From the NCBI GenBank assembly GCA_946187935.1, contig CAMHSJ010000004.1, positions 1-64,000 of the forward strand: a DNA stretch of 64,000 nucleotides. Reading direction: 5' to 3'. The position numbers and the translations under genes were made by a program. Source of the stretch: an uncultured Clostridia bacterium. GTDB lineage: Bacteria > Bacillota > Clostridia > Saccharofermentanales > Saccharofermentanaceae. Every line of letters begins with the position of its first letter. Within the stretch, counting starts at the first letter, position 1. The notes under the pieces were generated by a model. The model did not search any database and was not told the origin of the DNA. It saw only the letters and a program-made list of their open reading frames with translations. This document shows positions 53,059-62,746 of this stretch, one piece after another.

Positions 53059-53718
53059 ATGGATATCTTAGTGATCGAAGACAATGCTGAGATCGGCACA
53101 CTTATGGCAGATTTCCTTCGCAATGAAGGATATACGGTAAGCATCGCTCCTTCAGGAGAAAAGGGGCTGGAGCTCTTTGATAAGTACGGTGCCAAGATCG
53201 TCCTTCTGGACATAATGCTCCCCGGTCTTGACGGCTTCGGAGTATGCTCGAAGATCAGAGAAGCTTCAAATACTCCGATCATAATAATGAGCGCCAAGTC
53301 GGGCAAGGAAGATAAGCTCAATGGTCTTATCCTGGGCGCCGACGATTACATAGAGAAGCCTGTTGATATAGATATCCTTCTGGCTAAGATCAAGGGCATC
53401 TTCAAGAGAAGATACGGCAGCGATGTGCTTGAAGAAAGCGGCATCACTTTAGATCGCGAGAACAGGACGCTCACAGCAGGCGGCAAGACGATGAGCCTCA
53501 CGGAGAAGGAATTTGAACTTCTCCGTTTGCTCATGGAAAACAAGAATACGACCATGAAGAAGGAATTCCTGTTCTCATCAGTATGGGGAAGTGATTCCAT
53601 GTCTGAACTGCAAACGCTCAATGTTCATATCAAATGGCTCAGGGAGAAGATCGAGGAAGATCCGAAAGACCCCAAGCACATTAAGACCGTATGGGGAGTA
53701 GGATACAGATTTGAATAA
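53059..53718 (+). CDS. OmpR-family response regulator of the ABC operon
   Basis: A 219-residue regulator with E7/D8 acidic pair, phospho-acceptor D51 (LLDIMLPGLDG) and IEKPVD Lys, then the winged-helix DNA-binding domain ending HIKTVWGVGYRFE. It is encoded four bases after the ATPase gene and its end overlaps the kinase gene by eight bases. It probably controls the exporter. Confidence 0.93.
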   Translation: MDILVIEDNAEIGTLMADFLRNEGYTVSIAPSGEKGLELFDKYGAKIVLLDIMLPGLDGFGVCSKIREASNTPIIIMSAKSGKEDKLNGLILGADDYIEKPVDIDILLAKIKGIFKRRYGSDVLEESGITLDRENRTLTAGGKTMSLTEKEFELLRLLMENKNTTMKKEFLFSSVWGSDSMSELQTLNVHIKWLREKIEEDPKDPKHIKTVWGVGYRFE

Positions 53719-54943
53719 GTTCCGGAAGATATCTGTCATCATCATCGTTTTTGAAATTGTGCTCATTGCTGCAGTCAATCTCTTCATGCTCAGATCGATC
53801 GAAGATGATGAGACATTTTATAAGGTTGAAGCGTCACGCATCATCAAGGAGATAGAATCGGGGACTTCATACGATTCAATAGATCTGGATAAGTATCCTG
53901 CGATAACAAGGGTTACCATATTCGATCCGGATGAGAAAGTAAATTCAGATTATCTCGTGCTGAAGGATAAGAATGCAGGCGCGATCTACCGTATTGAATA
54001 TCAGCGCAATTCATTTAACAAGACATTATTCATCACTGTAAATGCAGGACTCGGAATAGTCTTGCTGTTTACTGTTTTCTGCCTGATATACATAAGCAAT
54101 AACCTGATCAAGCCGTTTACTTCGTTTACCGATCTTCCGTATCAGTTATCACGCGGAAATCTCACTGTCCCGGTCAAGGAGAACAAGAACCGGTTTTTCG
54201 GCAGATTCCTCTGGGGAATGGATATGTTAAGGGAAAATCTCGAAGAGCAGAAGGAAGAAGAACTAAGGCTTATGAAGGAGAACAAGACTTTGATCCTCTC
54301 CATCTCACACGATATCAAGACGCCGTTATCATCAATAAAGCTCTATTCCAAAGCTTTGTCCACGGGTCTGTACGATAACGATCCGGACAAGAAGGCCAAT
54401 GCCGTTAACGGCATAATGCATAACGCCGATGAGATAGAAAGATATGTAGGTGAGATAGTAAAAGCATCCAACGATAACTTCCTGAATCTCAGGGTCAATG
54501 TTGGTGAGGCGTACCTGTCTTCAGTCTTAAATGAGATCAGCAAGTATTACAAAGACAAACTGGCAGTTATCCATACTGAATTCAGCATTGCCGATTACGA
54601 TGACTGCGTCCTTCACTGCGACAAGGACAGGCTGATCGAAGTAATTCAGAACATAATCGAGAATGCCATCAAGTATGGTGACGGCAAGAGGATATCCATA
54701 AGCGTTTCCGAGGAAGAGGACTGCAGGCTGATAAGAGTTAATAACTCTGGCGACAAGATCAGCGAATCCGAGATCGGACACATCTTTGATTCCTTCTACC
54801 GCGGAAGCAATACAGCCGGCAAGAAGGGTTCAGGCTTAGGGCTTTATATCGCAAGGACACTAATGAGACTGATGGACGGAGATATATTCATAGATCAGGA
54901 AGGTGATGGCGTCAGCGTCGTCGCCGTAGTCAGGAAAGCCTGA
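53711..54943 (+). CDS. Sensor histidine kinase of the ABC operon
   Basis: A 410-residue kinase starting at TTG 53711 within the end of the regulator gene. Two helices (about 7-27 and 112-135) flank an outer domain of about 85 residues, so it senses outside the membrane, unlike the short-loop BceS kinases. A HAMP-like part follows, then SISHDIKTPLSSIKLYSKAL with the phospho-His, the N box NIIENAIKYG, and GSGLGLYIARTL. Signal unknown, likely an envelope-active peptide. Confidence 0.92.
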   Translation: MNKFRKISVIIIVFEIVLIAAVNLFMLRSIEDDETFYKVEASRIIKEIESGTSYDSIDLDKYPAITRVTIFDPDEKVNSDYLVLKDKNAGAIYRIEYQRNSFNKTLFITVNAGLGIVLLFTVFCLIYISNNLIKPFTSFTDLPYQLSRGNLTVPVKENKNRFFGRFLWGMDMLRENLEEQKEEELRLMKENKTLILSISHDIKTPLSSIKLYSKALSTGLYDNDPDKKANAVNGIMHNADEIERYVGEIVKASNDNFLNLRVNVGEAYLSSVLNEISKYYKDKLAVIHTEFSIADYDDCVLHCDKDRLIEVIQNIIENAIKYGDGKRISISVSEEEDCRLIRVNNSGDKISESEIGHIFDSFYRGSNTAGKKGSGLGLYIARTLMRLMDGDIFIDQEGDGVSVVAVVRKA

Positions 54944-55089
54944 GAAATGTGTTCATCACTCAAAAGTCTCCAAAACAGCCGCAAAACAGGTGCGAATTTG
55001 CGGCTAAATTTGCGGCTTGGAGCATGGTCTCCTGCCGGCAGCCCCGCAGAATTGACCTGATCCTTAGTTTCCCTTATCATTACCCTGTT

Positions 55090-55722
55090 ATGGATAAAAG
55101 AAAACTTATATCAGATATCTTGAAAGTATTGATCGTCCTGCTGACAATAGCGGGCGTTCTGATCATGCTCTTCGGCAACCCCGAGGGCGGCTCAGGGCTT
55201 ACCGCAAAGGGCATAGAGAACCTTAAGTTCTATACTGTCCTCACCAATGTGTTCTGCGGCATAATTGCCTTTATATCTATATTCATAAGGAACAGCAAGG
55301 TCATGGATGTCTTAAAGCTCGCAGCCACAGCAGGCGCAATGGTGACTTTCGCGGTCATAGCGTTTTTCCTCGCGCCCGCTAACCCGGGGCTTAATCTCTA
55401 CAGCGGCTCAAATCTGATATTTCATCTGATCGAGCCTTTGGCTGCGGCTTTGGAATATCTTATCTCTCCGAAGCAGAAACAGCCTTTTGTCTATTGCGTC
55501 TATGCCGCGGTGCCGACCTTCCTTTACGGCGCATGCTATCTTGCGAATCTTCTCATTAACGGCGTGGGCGGCCCCTGGCCTGATTCCAACGATTTCTACG
55601 GCTTCCTTAACTGGGGCTATCCCGTAGGAATGTGCATCTTTGCAGGGATAACGCTCGTTGCTTTCGGCATAAGCTGCCTTCTTAGGAAGATATCTAATTC
55701 TGTTAACAAGGAGAAAGCCTGA
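55090..55722 (+). CDS. Pr6Pr-like (FAR-17a/AIG1-type) membrane protein
   Basis: A 210-residue protein with six helices, including NLKFYTVLTNVFCGI near the start and a conserved histidine in the segment LIFHLIEPLAAALEYLI, followed by WGYPVGMCIFAG near the end. The FAR-17a/AIG1-like family includes serine-type lipid hydrolases, but activity here is not established. The frame is open to 54949 through low-complexity GCGGCTAAATTT-type repeats; ATG 55090 is the first plausible start. The next gene overlaps the end by one base pair less than contact (2 bases apart). Confidence 0.68.
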   Translation: MDKRKLISDILKVLIVLLTIAGVLIMLFGNPEGGSGLTAKGIENLKFYTVLTNVFCGIIAFISIFIRNSKVMDVLKLAATAGAMVTFAVIAFFLAPANPGLNLYSGSNLIFHLIEPLAAALEYLISPKQKQPFVYCVYAAVPTFLYGACYLANLLINGVGGPWPDSNDFYGFLNWGYPVGMCIFAGITLVAFGISCLLRKISNSVNKEKA

Positions 55723-55723
55723 T

Positions 55724-56713
55724 ATGCGTAAGTTTACCGTTGGCAAGAACCAGGACGGACTTCATGTCGTCAAGGCGAGCGTAATGGCGTTCCCGCAGCT
55801 TAGGACCGCAGATCTTTACCATGCGCTCAAGAGACGCGACATCAGGATCGACGGCAAAAAAGTAGATAAGGACATCGCGGTAAGGGCAGGCTCGGAGGTC
55901 GAGATCTGGCTGCCTGACAGCCTTTTCGAAAAGAAGGCCGGTACCGGTGCTCCTTCAAAGAGCGCATTTACCATAGCATACGAGACCAAGGGGCTTTTGC
56001 TTATCAATAAGAGCCAGGGTCTTGCGGTCCACTCTGGAAAATCCACGGGCGAAGATACTTTGATCGATCTTATAAGGAAAGAGACCAGGTTCAGGGAGGC
56101 CGAACTCTGCCACAGGATAGATATGAATACGGGCGGACTCGTCATGGTCGCCAAGAACAAGGCTTATCTTGACGCGGCAACGGAACTGTTCAGAAACAAG
56201 CTCATTACCAAAAGATACAACGCGATCGTAATAGGAACTCCGGGGACAGGTGAGCCTGTTGCCTGTGATGACGGCGTCATCATGTACGAAGTAAAGGCGT
56301 TCCTCGAGAAGACCAAGTCAGGCAATGTCTATATCCACGACGTAAGGCAGCCCGGAGATCTTGAGATAGTAACAAGATACAGAGTCCTCAAGACTTATGA
56401 AGCAGGGGATGACAGGCCGGATCTTTCAGAGCTTGAATTAGAGCTCGTGACAGGCAGGACGCATCAGATAAGAGCGCATATGGCTCATCTGGGATACCCT
56501 GTCTTAGGTGACGGCAACTACGGCAGGAATAAAAGCAACATGGAGTTTAAGACTGCGATGGGCACCAGGCTCAGGCATCAGCAACTCTATTCAACGCAGA
56601 TAAGAGCCGGCAAAGTGCCTCAGGGCAATTTGCATGGTGATATTTCGGGAAAATGTTTTAAAATATCTCCAGAATACGAATTGGACTTTAAGGGACTTAA
56701 GGTCAAAGACTAA
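55724..56713 (+). CDS. RluA-family pseudouridine synthase
   Basis: A 329-residue RNA-modifying enzyme: N-terminal S4-like part (LRTADLYHALKRRDIRIDGKKVDKD, pieces at 25-50), then the catalytic domain with CHRIDMNTGGLVMVAKN, in which the Asp is the nucleophile (the usual form is HRLDxxTSG), and ELVTGRTHQIRAHMAHLGYPVLGDGNYG. It converts uridine to pseudouridine in 23S rRNA or tRNA. Which RluC/RluD site it makes is not clear. ATG 55724 has AAGGAGAAAG. Confidence 0.9.
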   Translation: MRKFTVGKNQDGLHVVKASVMAFPQLRTADLYHALKRRDIRIDGKKVDKDIAVRAGSEVEIWLPDSLFEKKAGTGAPSKSAFTIAYETKGLLLINKSQGLAVHSGKSTGEDTLIDLIRKETRFREAELCHRIDMNTGGLVMVAKNKAYLDAATELFRNKLITKRYNAIVIGTPGTGEPVACDDGVIMYEVKAFLEKTKSGNVYIHDVRQPGDLEIVTRYRVLKTYEAGDDRPDLSELELELVTGRTHQIRAHMAHLGYPVLGDGNYGRNKSNMEFKTAMGTRLRHQQLYSTQIRAGKVPQGNLHGDISGKCFKISPEYELDFKGLKVKD

Positions 56714-56722
56714 GAGGTAACC

Positions 56723-57547
56723 ATGGCAGATAACAGACCGATCGGCGTATTTGATTCAGGTATTGGCGGACTAACCGTTTTAAGGGAGATCTGGGATACG
56801 TGCCCTAATGAGAGCACGGTCTATTTCGGTGATAACTCCAGAGCTCCTTACGGCACCAAGTCCAGGAGCACCGTCATCAAGTATTCACTCCAGAACATGA
56901 AGTTCTTAGAGAGCAAAGACGTCAAGATGATAGTTATAGCCTGCAATACCGCAAGCGCATATGCTTTTGAAGAGCTTAAGAAGAGATCCAAAGTTCCTGT
57001 CATAGAAGTGGTAACTCCGGGAGCTGATGCGGCCTGCAGGGCGACCAGGAGCGGCAGGATCGGCATAATCGCAACAGGCGCGACCATATCGACAGGCGTT
57101 TACAGCGAGGCGATATTAAGAAGGGCTAAAGAGCTCGGCATGGACGGATTATCCATAACTTCCAAGGCCTGCCCTCTGTTTGTCTCACTTGCAGAAGAAG
57201 GCTGGTGGGATACTGAGGTAACGAGGCTTACTGCCGAACAATATCTTGCCCCATTAAAGGAAGCAGGGGTCGATACACTCGTCATGGCCTGCACGCACTA
57301 TCCTCTGCTCTCGAAGGTCATATCGGAAGTCATGGGCGATGATGTCACCCTCGTAAACACGGGCAAAGCCACAGCTGCCGTCGTTAAAGAGGCGATCAAA
57401 GGCATAGAAGCTGCAGGAAGTGATGTAACCAAGGAGTTCTATACCAGTGATGAACCCAAGATGTTTGAAGATGTTGCATCACCGTTCTTAGGCAGGGGCC
57501 TTCCTTCAGGCACAAAGCACTATTCAACTGATATCTACGAGGCCTGA
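56723..57547 (+). CDS. murI: Glutamate racemase
   Basis: Makes D-glutamate for peptidoglycan. The 274-residue length is normal. GVFDSGIGGLTVL at 8-20, IACNTASAY (first catalytic Cys) and MACTHYPLL (second catalytic Cys) are all present. ATG 56723 follows AGAGGTAACC, nine bases after the pseudouridine-synthase gene; DUF1934 starts one base after its stop. Confidence 0.95.
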   Translation: MADNRPIGVFDSGIGGLTVLREIWDTCPNESTVYFGDNSRAPYGTKSRSTVIKYSLQNMKFLESKDVKMIVIACNTASAYAFEELKKRSKVPVIEVVTPGADAACRATRSGRIGIIATGATISTGVYSEAILRRAKELGMDGLSITSKACPLFVSLAEEGWWDTEVTRLTAEQYLAPLKEAGVDTLVMACTHYPLLSKVISEVMGDDVTLVNTGKATAAVVKEAIKGIEAAGSDVTKEFYTSDEPKMFEDVASPFLGRGLPSGTKHYSTDIYEA

Positions 57548-57548
57548 T

Positions 57549-57956
57549 ATGAAGGATTGCGTTTTTGAAGTAGTGAGCGGTATGTATGGCAGGCCTGTCT
57601 ATGCCAGGGGACAGTTCGAGGAAACTGCTGATAAGATAAAGTACATTTGGAACGAGAAGCACAGCAAGGAAGAAAAGGAATCCGTATTCCACCTGACCTG
57701 CGATCTGAAGACCAAGAGATGCCAGGTCGTAAGGAACGGCGATGTCGATTCTGTCATGGATTTTGATGAGGGCAAAAAGACAAAAGGAACCCTTAACACT
57801 CAGTTCGGAGTCATCGACGTTGAGATAGATACCGAGTACATAAACCTTCCCGGAGCGCTCTCGCACACGCTCGAGATACGTTACGGCATAGGGCAGGGAG
57901 AGGATAAACCGATAAAAAACCTCTTTATGATAAAAAGGCTCTTGCAAAACGATTGA
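57549..57956 (+). CDS. DUF1934 (YwiB-like) beta-barrel protein
   Basis: A 135-residue protein of the DUF1934 family: an all-beta, lipocalin-like fold with KYIWNEKHSKEEKESVFHL, and the last strands LEIRYGIGQG and FMIKRLLQ. B. subtilis YwiB is a homologue of unknown function. One base separates it from murI, so it is translationally coupled and may serve in envelope synthesis. Confidence 0.78.
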   Translation: MKDCVFEVVSGMYGRPVYARGQFEETADKIKYIWNEKHSKEEKESVFHLTCDLKTKRCQVVRNGDVDSVMDFDEGKKTKGTLNTQFGVIDVEIDTEYINLPGALSHTLEIRYGIGQGEDKPIKNLFMIKRLLQND

Positions 57957-58012
57957 ATTTAATGTATTATCTTCAAGCATTGTTTAAAGAAAGGTATTGG
58001 AGGTGAAGATAA

Positions 58013-58198
58013 ATGGCACATCCTAAGCGTAAATGGTCGAAGGCTAGGACTTCTCGTCACAGAAGCGCATGGAAGCTTAACATGCCGGGTTTCGTTGAAT
58101 GTCCCCAGTGTCATGCTAAGATGCTTCGCCGCACTGTTTGCAAGAACTGCGGTTACCTGGACGGCAAGCAGGTTATCAAAGTCGGCGACGAGATCTAA
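58013..58198 (+). CDS. rpmF: 50S ribosomal protein L32
   Basis: A 61-residue ribosomal protein with the L32 start MAHPKRKWSKARTSRHRSAW and the zinc type with two CxxC pairs (CPQCHAKM and CKNCGYLDG). GGAGGTG precedes ATG 58013. In most Firmicutes rpmF follows the yceD (DUF177) gene; here that is missing and DUF1934 comes first. A strong terminator follows. Confidence 0.96.
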   Translation: MAHPKRKWSKARTSRHRSAWKLNMPGFVECPQCHAKMLRRTVCKNCGYLDGKQVIKVGDEI

Positions 58199-58224
58199 GT
58201 TTAGATTAGGAATTAGTTAAGCGA

Positions 58225-58260
58225 AGGCAGTGTTCAAAATATCAGACACTGCCTTTTTTA
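58225..58260 (+). terminator. Intrinsic terminator of rpmF
   Basis: AAGGCAGTGT (58225-58234) and ACACTGCCTT (58247-58256), then T tract. It covers the open frame upstream of der and thereby shows that der starts at 58281. Confidence 0.87.
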
Positions 58261-58280
58261 TCGAGAAAGGGCAGGATCAA

Positions 58281-59612
58281 ATGGGCAAACCCGTAGTTGC
58301 GATAGTAGGCAGGCCGAATGTCGGCAAGTCGAGTCTGTTCAATACTCTGTACGGCGAACGTATCTCAATAGTTGCAGATACGCCAGGCGTTACGCGTGAC
58401 CGCATCTATGCCGACATCGAATGGCGCGGCAGAGAGTTCATCATGATCGATACCGGCGGCATCGAGCCCAGCCAGACTGACGATGTCATCCTCACGCAGA
58501 TGCGTTTGCAGGCTGAGATCGCCATCGAGACTGCGGATGTCATCTTATTCCTGACGGATATCAAGGCAGGCCTTACCTCGGCAGACGAGGAGATCGCAGT
58601 CATGCTCAGAAAATCAGGCCGCCCTGTTGTCGTTGCGGTCAACAAGATCGATTATGTCGGGGATCCACCTGCTGAGTTCTATGAATTCTACAATCTGGGT
58701 CTTGAGAACGTTTGCTCCATATCGGCTGCCCACAGGCTCGGCCTCGGAGAGATGCTCGATATGCTTTTCGAGTTCTTCCCTGAAGAAGAAAGCGGAAGCG
58801 AAGACAGGGATACCATAAGGGTCGCTCTGATCGGCCGCCCTAATGCGGGCAAGTCATCCCTTGCCAACAAGATGATAGGCGAGGAGCGCAGCATCGTATC
58901 AGACATTGCCGGTACCACGAGAGATTCCATCGACACCGAGATAGTTAACGATTACGGCAAGTACACGATCGTAGACACCGCGGGCATGCGCAAGAAGAGC
59001 AGGATAGAAGACGTCATCGAGCGTTATTCGATGGTCAGGGCGCTCTCCGCCATCGAGAGGGCAGATGTCTGTCTCATCCTCATCGATGCCGAAAAGGGCA
59101 TCACCGAACAGGACACAAGAGTCGCAGGCCTGGCACACGATTCGGGCAAGGCTTCCATCATCGTCGTAAACAAGTGGGATCTCGTTGACAAGACGACAGG
59201 AACGCTCGAGCAGATGACCAAGATAGTAAAGGAAAGACTCGCGTTCATGAGCTACGCCCCCGTCGTGTTCATCTCGGCCAAGACAGGGCAGCGGGTCGAT
59301 AAGATCTACTCCCTCATCAACAAGGTCCATGAGAATGCCTTAAGGCGTCTTACTACAGGTGTATTGAACCAGATGATATCTGATGCGGTAACGATGGTGC
59401 CGACGCCACAGGACAAGGGCAGACACCTTAAGATCTATTACGGAACGCAGGTAGCGGTAAATCCCCCCACGTTCGTACTCTTCGTAAATGACAAGGAATT
59501 ATCGCATTTCAGCTACGAGAGATATATGGAGAACAGGATAAGGAGCAACTTCGAATTCGAAGGCGTTCCCATACGGTTGCTACTTAGAAACAAAAAGGGC
59601 GATGAGGCCTGA
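58281..59612 (+). CDS. der: Ribosome biogenesis GTPase Der (EngA)
   Basis: A 443-residue essential GTPase for 50S subunit assembly. Two GTPase domains with GRPNVGKSSL and GRPNAGKSSL (P-loops), DTGG and DTAGMRKKS (G3), NKID and NKWD (G4), then the C-terminal KH-like domain with PPTFVLFVN and RNKKG. ATG 58281 has GAAAGGGCAG; the frame from GTG 58230 runs through the rpmF terminator and is rejected. Confidence 0.96.
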   Translation: MGKPVVAIVGRPNVGKSSLFNTLYGERISIVADTPGVTRDRIYADIEWRGREFIMIDTGGIEPSQTDDVILTQMRLQAEIAIETADVILFLTDIKAGLTSADEEIAVMLRKSGRPVVVAVNKIDYVGDPPAEFYEFYNLGLENVCSISAAHRLGLGEMLDMLFEFFPEEESGSEDRDTIRVALIGRPNAGKSSLANKMIGEERSIVSDIAGTTRDSIDTEIVNDYGKYTIVDTAGMRKKSRIEDVIERYSMVRALSAIERADVCLILIDAEKGITEQDTRVAGLAHDSGKASIIVVNKWDLVDKTTGTLEQMTKIVKERLAFMSYAPVVFISAKTGQRVDKIYSLINKVHENALRRLTTGVLNQMISDAVTMVPTPQDKGRHLKIYYGTQVAVNPPTFVLFVNDKELSHFSYERYMENRIRSNFEFEGVPIRLLLRNKKGDEA

Positions 59613-59711
59613 ATATTTTGTTTAAAATGACAGTGCTTAATAAAGGCGATTAGGTAGTTTAATATACACGGTCTATTAACAGCAAACAGCATATACAAAA
59701 CAGGAGCTTAT

Positions 59712-61562
59712 ATGGCAGTTCAGGAAATCACTAACTTAAGAAACATTGCGATCATCGCACACGTTGACCACGGCAAGACTACTATCGTGGATTCCATGCT
59801 CAAGCAGGCTGGCGTCTACAGAGAGAACGAAGAGATCGTTGAACAGGTAATGGACAGCAACGACTTAGAGCGTGAGCGCGGCATTACGATCCTTGCCAAG
59901 AACACTGCCATTGACTATAAGGGCATACGTATCAATGTCGTTGACACTCCCGGCCACGCTGACTTCGGAGGCGAGGTTGAGCGAGTCCTCAAGATGGTAG
60001 ACTCAGTCCTTCTCGTTGTAGATGCATTTGACGGCCCCATGCCGCAGACAAGATTCGTTCTTCACAAGGCATTAGAGCTCGGCTTAAAGCCTATCGTCTG
60101 CATCAACAAGATCGACAGACCTGACGCAAGACCCACACAGGTAGTGGACATGGTCCTCGATCTGTTCATAGAGCTCGGCGCAGATGACGACCAGCTCGAG
60201 TTCCCGATCGTATATACATCAGGCAAGACAGGTGTTGCAACGCTCGACCTCAAGGAATTTGAGAGCGGCGCACAGCTGGACTTCACGCCTCTTCTTGATA
60301 CAGTCGTTAAGTACACACCCTGCCCCCAGGGCGATCCTGAAGCTCCCATGCAGCTTCTTGTATCCAATATCGATTCGGACCCTTACATCGGCAGGATCGG
60401 TATCGGAAGAGTCGAGAGAGGCACCATTAAGCAGGGCGAGAATGTTGCTCTTGTAAACTACAATGCAGAAGGCAAGCGTAATGCAAGAGTCGTTAAGCTC
60501 ATGCGTTTCCATAACCTCGGCAAGGAAGAGGTCAAAGAAGCATCGATCGGCGAGATCGTATGCGTTGCAGGTATCGCTGACATCAATATCGGTGATACTC
60601 TCTGCGATGCGGCTGCGCCCGAGGCGCTTCCTTTTGTCGACATCGACGAGCCTACTATCGCAATGACTTTCTCCGTCAACGATTCACCCTTCGCAGGTGA
60701 GGACGGCAAGTACGTAACATCAAGACACTTAAGAGACAGGCTCTTCAAGGAGATCGAGACAAACGTTTCCATGAGAGTCGAAGAGACAGATACTACAGAG
60801 GCTTTCATCGTAAAGGGCAGAGGAGAGCTCCACATCTCAGTCCTCATCGAGACCATGAGACGTGAGGGATATGAGTTCCAGGTAAGCAAGCCCAAGGTCA
60901 TCATGAAGGAAGTAGACGGCGTTCTCTGCGAGCCTGTCGAGGACCTCGTGATCGACGTTCCCGAGGACTTTGTAGGTCCTGTTATGGAGAAGATCGGAAA
61001 GAGAAGGGGAGAGCTCGTAAACATGCTCCCTCCTACCAAGGGATACACAAGACTCGAGTTCAGGATCCCTTCAAGAGGACTCCTCGGATACAGGACCGAG
61101 TTTTTGACCGACACTAAGGGCAATGGTATAATGAACTCCATTATAAACGGCTTTGTACCATTCGCCGGAGATATTGAGACAAGGAATCAGGGCGTACTTG
61201 TCGCATTTGAGACCGGAACAGCCGTAACCTACGGTCTGTTCAATGCCCAGGACAGAGGTCCGCTCTTCATCGGAGCCGGCACACCTGTATATGAGGGCAT
61301 GATCGTCGGTATCAATCCCAAGCCCGAAGACATAACGGTTAACGTCTGCAAGAAGAAGCACGTAACCAATATGCGTTCGGCAGGCGCAGACGATGCGATG
61401 AGACTCACACCTCCTCTTACATATTCTCTTGAGCAGTGCCTCGAATTCGTTGAAGACGACGAGCTTTGCGAGGTAACTCCCAAGAATATCCGTTTGAGGA
61501 AGAAGATCCTCAATAACGACTTAAGAGCGAAGACGGTGGCTAAGCAGAAAAAGGAAGGCTAA
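59712..61562 (+). CDS. typA: Translational GTPase TypA/BipA
   Basis: A 616-residue elongation-factor-like GTPase that acts in 50S assembly and in stress or cold growth. Full G domain: [39 protein letters not shown], and [11 protein letters not shown]. The C-terminal domain has [22 protein letters not shown]. Its TAA shares one base with the mltG ATG. CAGGAGC precedes ATG 59712. Confidence 0.96.
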   Translation: MAVQEITNLRNIAIIAHVDHGKTTIVDSMLKQAGVYRENEEIVEQVMDSNDLERERGITILAKNTAIDYKGIRINVVDTPGHADFGGEVERVLKMVDSVLLVVDAFDGPMPQTRFVLHKALELGLKPIVCINKIDRPDARPTQVVDMVLDLFIELGADDDQLEFPIVYTSGKTGVATLDLKEFESGAQLDFTPLLDTVVKYTPCPQGDPEAPMQLLVSNIDSDPYIGRIGIGRVERGTIKQGENVALVNYNAEGKRNARVVKLMRFHNLGKEEVKEASIGEIVCVAGIADINIGDTLCDAAAPEALPFVDIDEPTIAMTFSVNDSPFAGEDGKYVTSRHLRDRLFKEIETNVSMRVEETDTTEAFIVKGRGELHISVLIETMRREGYEFQVSKPKVIMKEVDGVLCEPVEDLVIDVPEDFVGPVMEKIGKRRGELVNMLPPTKGYTRLEFRIPSRGLLGYRTEFLTDTKGNGIMNSIINGFVPFAGDIETRNQGVLVAFETGTAVTYGLFNAQDRGPLFIGAGTPVYEGMIVGINPKPEDITVNVCKKKHVTNMRSAGADDAMRLTPPLTYSLEQCLEFVEDDELCEVTPKNIRLRKKILNNDLRAKTVAKQKKEG

Positions 61563-62746
61563 TGCTGCCCAGGAAGGTAAAAATCGCATTAAGGATACTC
61601 ATTATCCTTGTATTGCTGTTCAGCTTTGCTATTGCAGGCGTTATATTCGGCTACAACTATGTCATATCCCAGCAGCAAAGATTCGATAGCCTTCAGCAGG
61701 AAATAGATTCAGGCGCACTCAAGATCACCGCTGATACGGAAGGCGCCATGCCCCTGGTCATCAAGACGGGTATGGACACCTCAGATATCGCGGATACCCT
61801 TTTCGAAGAGGGACTGATATCCAATACGTTCATATTCTCGCTCATGAGCAAGATAAACGGCTTTGACGGCGCGTATGTTGCAGGTACGCACTACCTTCTC
61901 CCGTCTATGTCCTACGATGAGATCATGTACTATCTGACGCTTGAACCTGCGAGCGTTACAGTTACCATTCCCGAGGGTTCCACATATATCGAGGTCAAGC
62001 AGATCCTTCACGATGCGGGCATCAATTTCGATGATGAGGAGTTCGATTCTTGCATGAATTCGCCAAATCTCTTCGTCGACTACGAGTTCGTCTCACAGAT
62101 CGAGATCAAGGACGGAAGAGACTATATCCTCGCAGGATATCTCTACCCCGACACATATACATTCGATATCAATGCTTCGCCCGAGTCCATCATCCGCAAG
62201 TTCCTGTCTAACATGCAGAACAAGCTCTACGACGAATACTATGAGCGCGCAGCGAGGCTTGGCATGACGATGGACGAAGTAATGACTTTAGCTTCCATAA
62301 TCCAGAAGGAGACGGGCAAGCCCGTGGACATGATGTATGTTTCCGCAGTCTTCCACAACAGGCTTAATTCTGATGAAGAGAGCATGCATTATCTCAGCTC
62401 TTCTGCCACGATCAATTACCTCATACAGCTCCAGGGCGGACAGACCGGGCTCCTGCACACGGATGCCGAGGTCAACATAAACAGCCCGTACAACACTTAT
62501 CTTAACCCCGGACTTCCTCCCGGACCTATCTGCATGCCGGGACAGGATGCTATATCTGCAGCGCTCTATCCTGAGCCGAACTGCAACTACTGGTATTTCT
62601 GTGCGACGGGCGATGGCGGAACGGCCTTTGCCGTAACGCTCTCCGAGCACGAGGACAATGTCGCGACATATTCACCCAACTGGACAGTCGGCGCTGATGT
62701 TACGCCCACTGAGACGGACGATTACTATGGCGATGAAGAGACCTGA
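61562..62746 (+). CDS. mltG: Endolytic peptidoglycan transglycosylase MltG
   Basis: A 394-residue membrane-anchored enzyme that cuts nascent glycan strands. One N-terminal helix (about 8-32), a LysM-like part, then the YceG catalytic domain with LASIIQKETGKP (catalytic Glu) and NTYLNPGLPPGPI near the end. It overlaps typA by one base and the U32 peptidase gene by 14 bases, giving an operon of three. Confidence 0.93.
   Translation: MLPRKVKIALRILIILVLLFSFAIAGVIFGYNYVISQQQRFDSLQQEIDSGALKITADTEGAMPLVIKTGMDTSDIADTLFEEGLISNTFIFSLMSKINGFDGAYVAGTHYLLPSMSYDEIMYYLTLEPASVTVTIPEGSTYIEVKQILHDAGINFDDEEFDSCMNSPNLFVDYEFVSQIEIKDGRDYILAGYLYPDTYTFDINASPESIIRKFLSNMQNKLYDEYYERAARLGMTMDEVMTLASIIQKETGKPVDMMYVSAVFHNRLNSDEESMHYLSSSATINYLIQLQGGQTGLLHTDAEVNINSPYNTYLNPGLPPGPICMPGQDAISAALYPEPNCNYWYFCATGDGGTAFAVTLSEHEDNVATYSPNWTVGADVTPTETDDYYGDEET

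Noticed and set aside
49912..54943. A classical BceAB-BceRS module
   Set aside because: The permease has two FtsX domains with two outer domains, and the kinase has a large outer sensor, unlike BceB and BceS.
58230..58280. GTG start giving Der an extra 17 residues
   Set aside because: The extension is the rpmF intrinsic terminator read as codons.
60458..61141. A 227-codon open frame on the minus strand inside typA
   Set aside because: It lies fully within a clear typA reading frame on the other strand, has Ser/Leu-rich low-information composition and no ribosome site. It is a shadow of typA.
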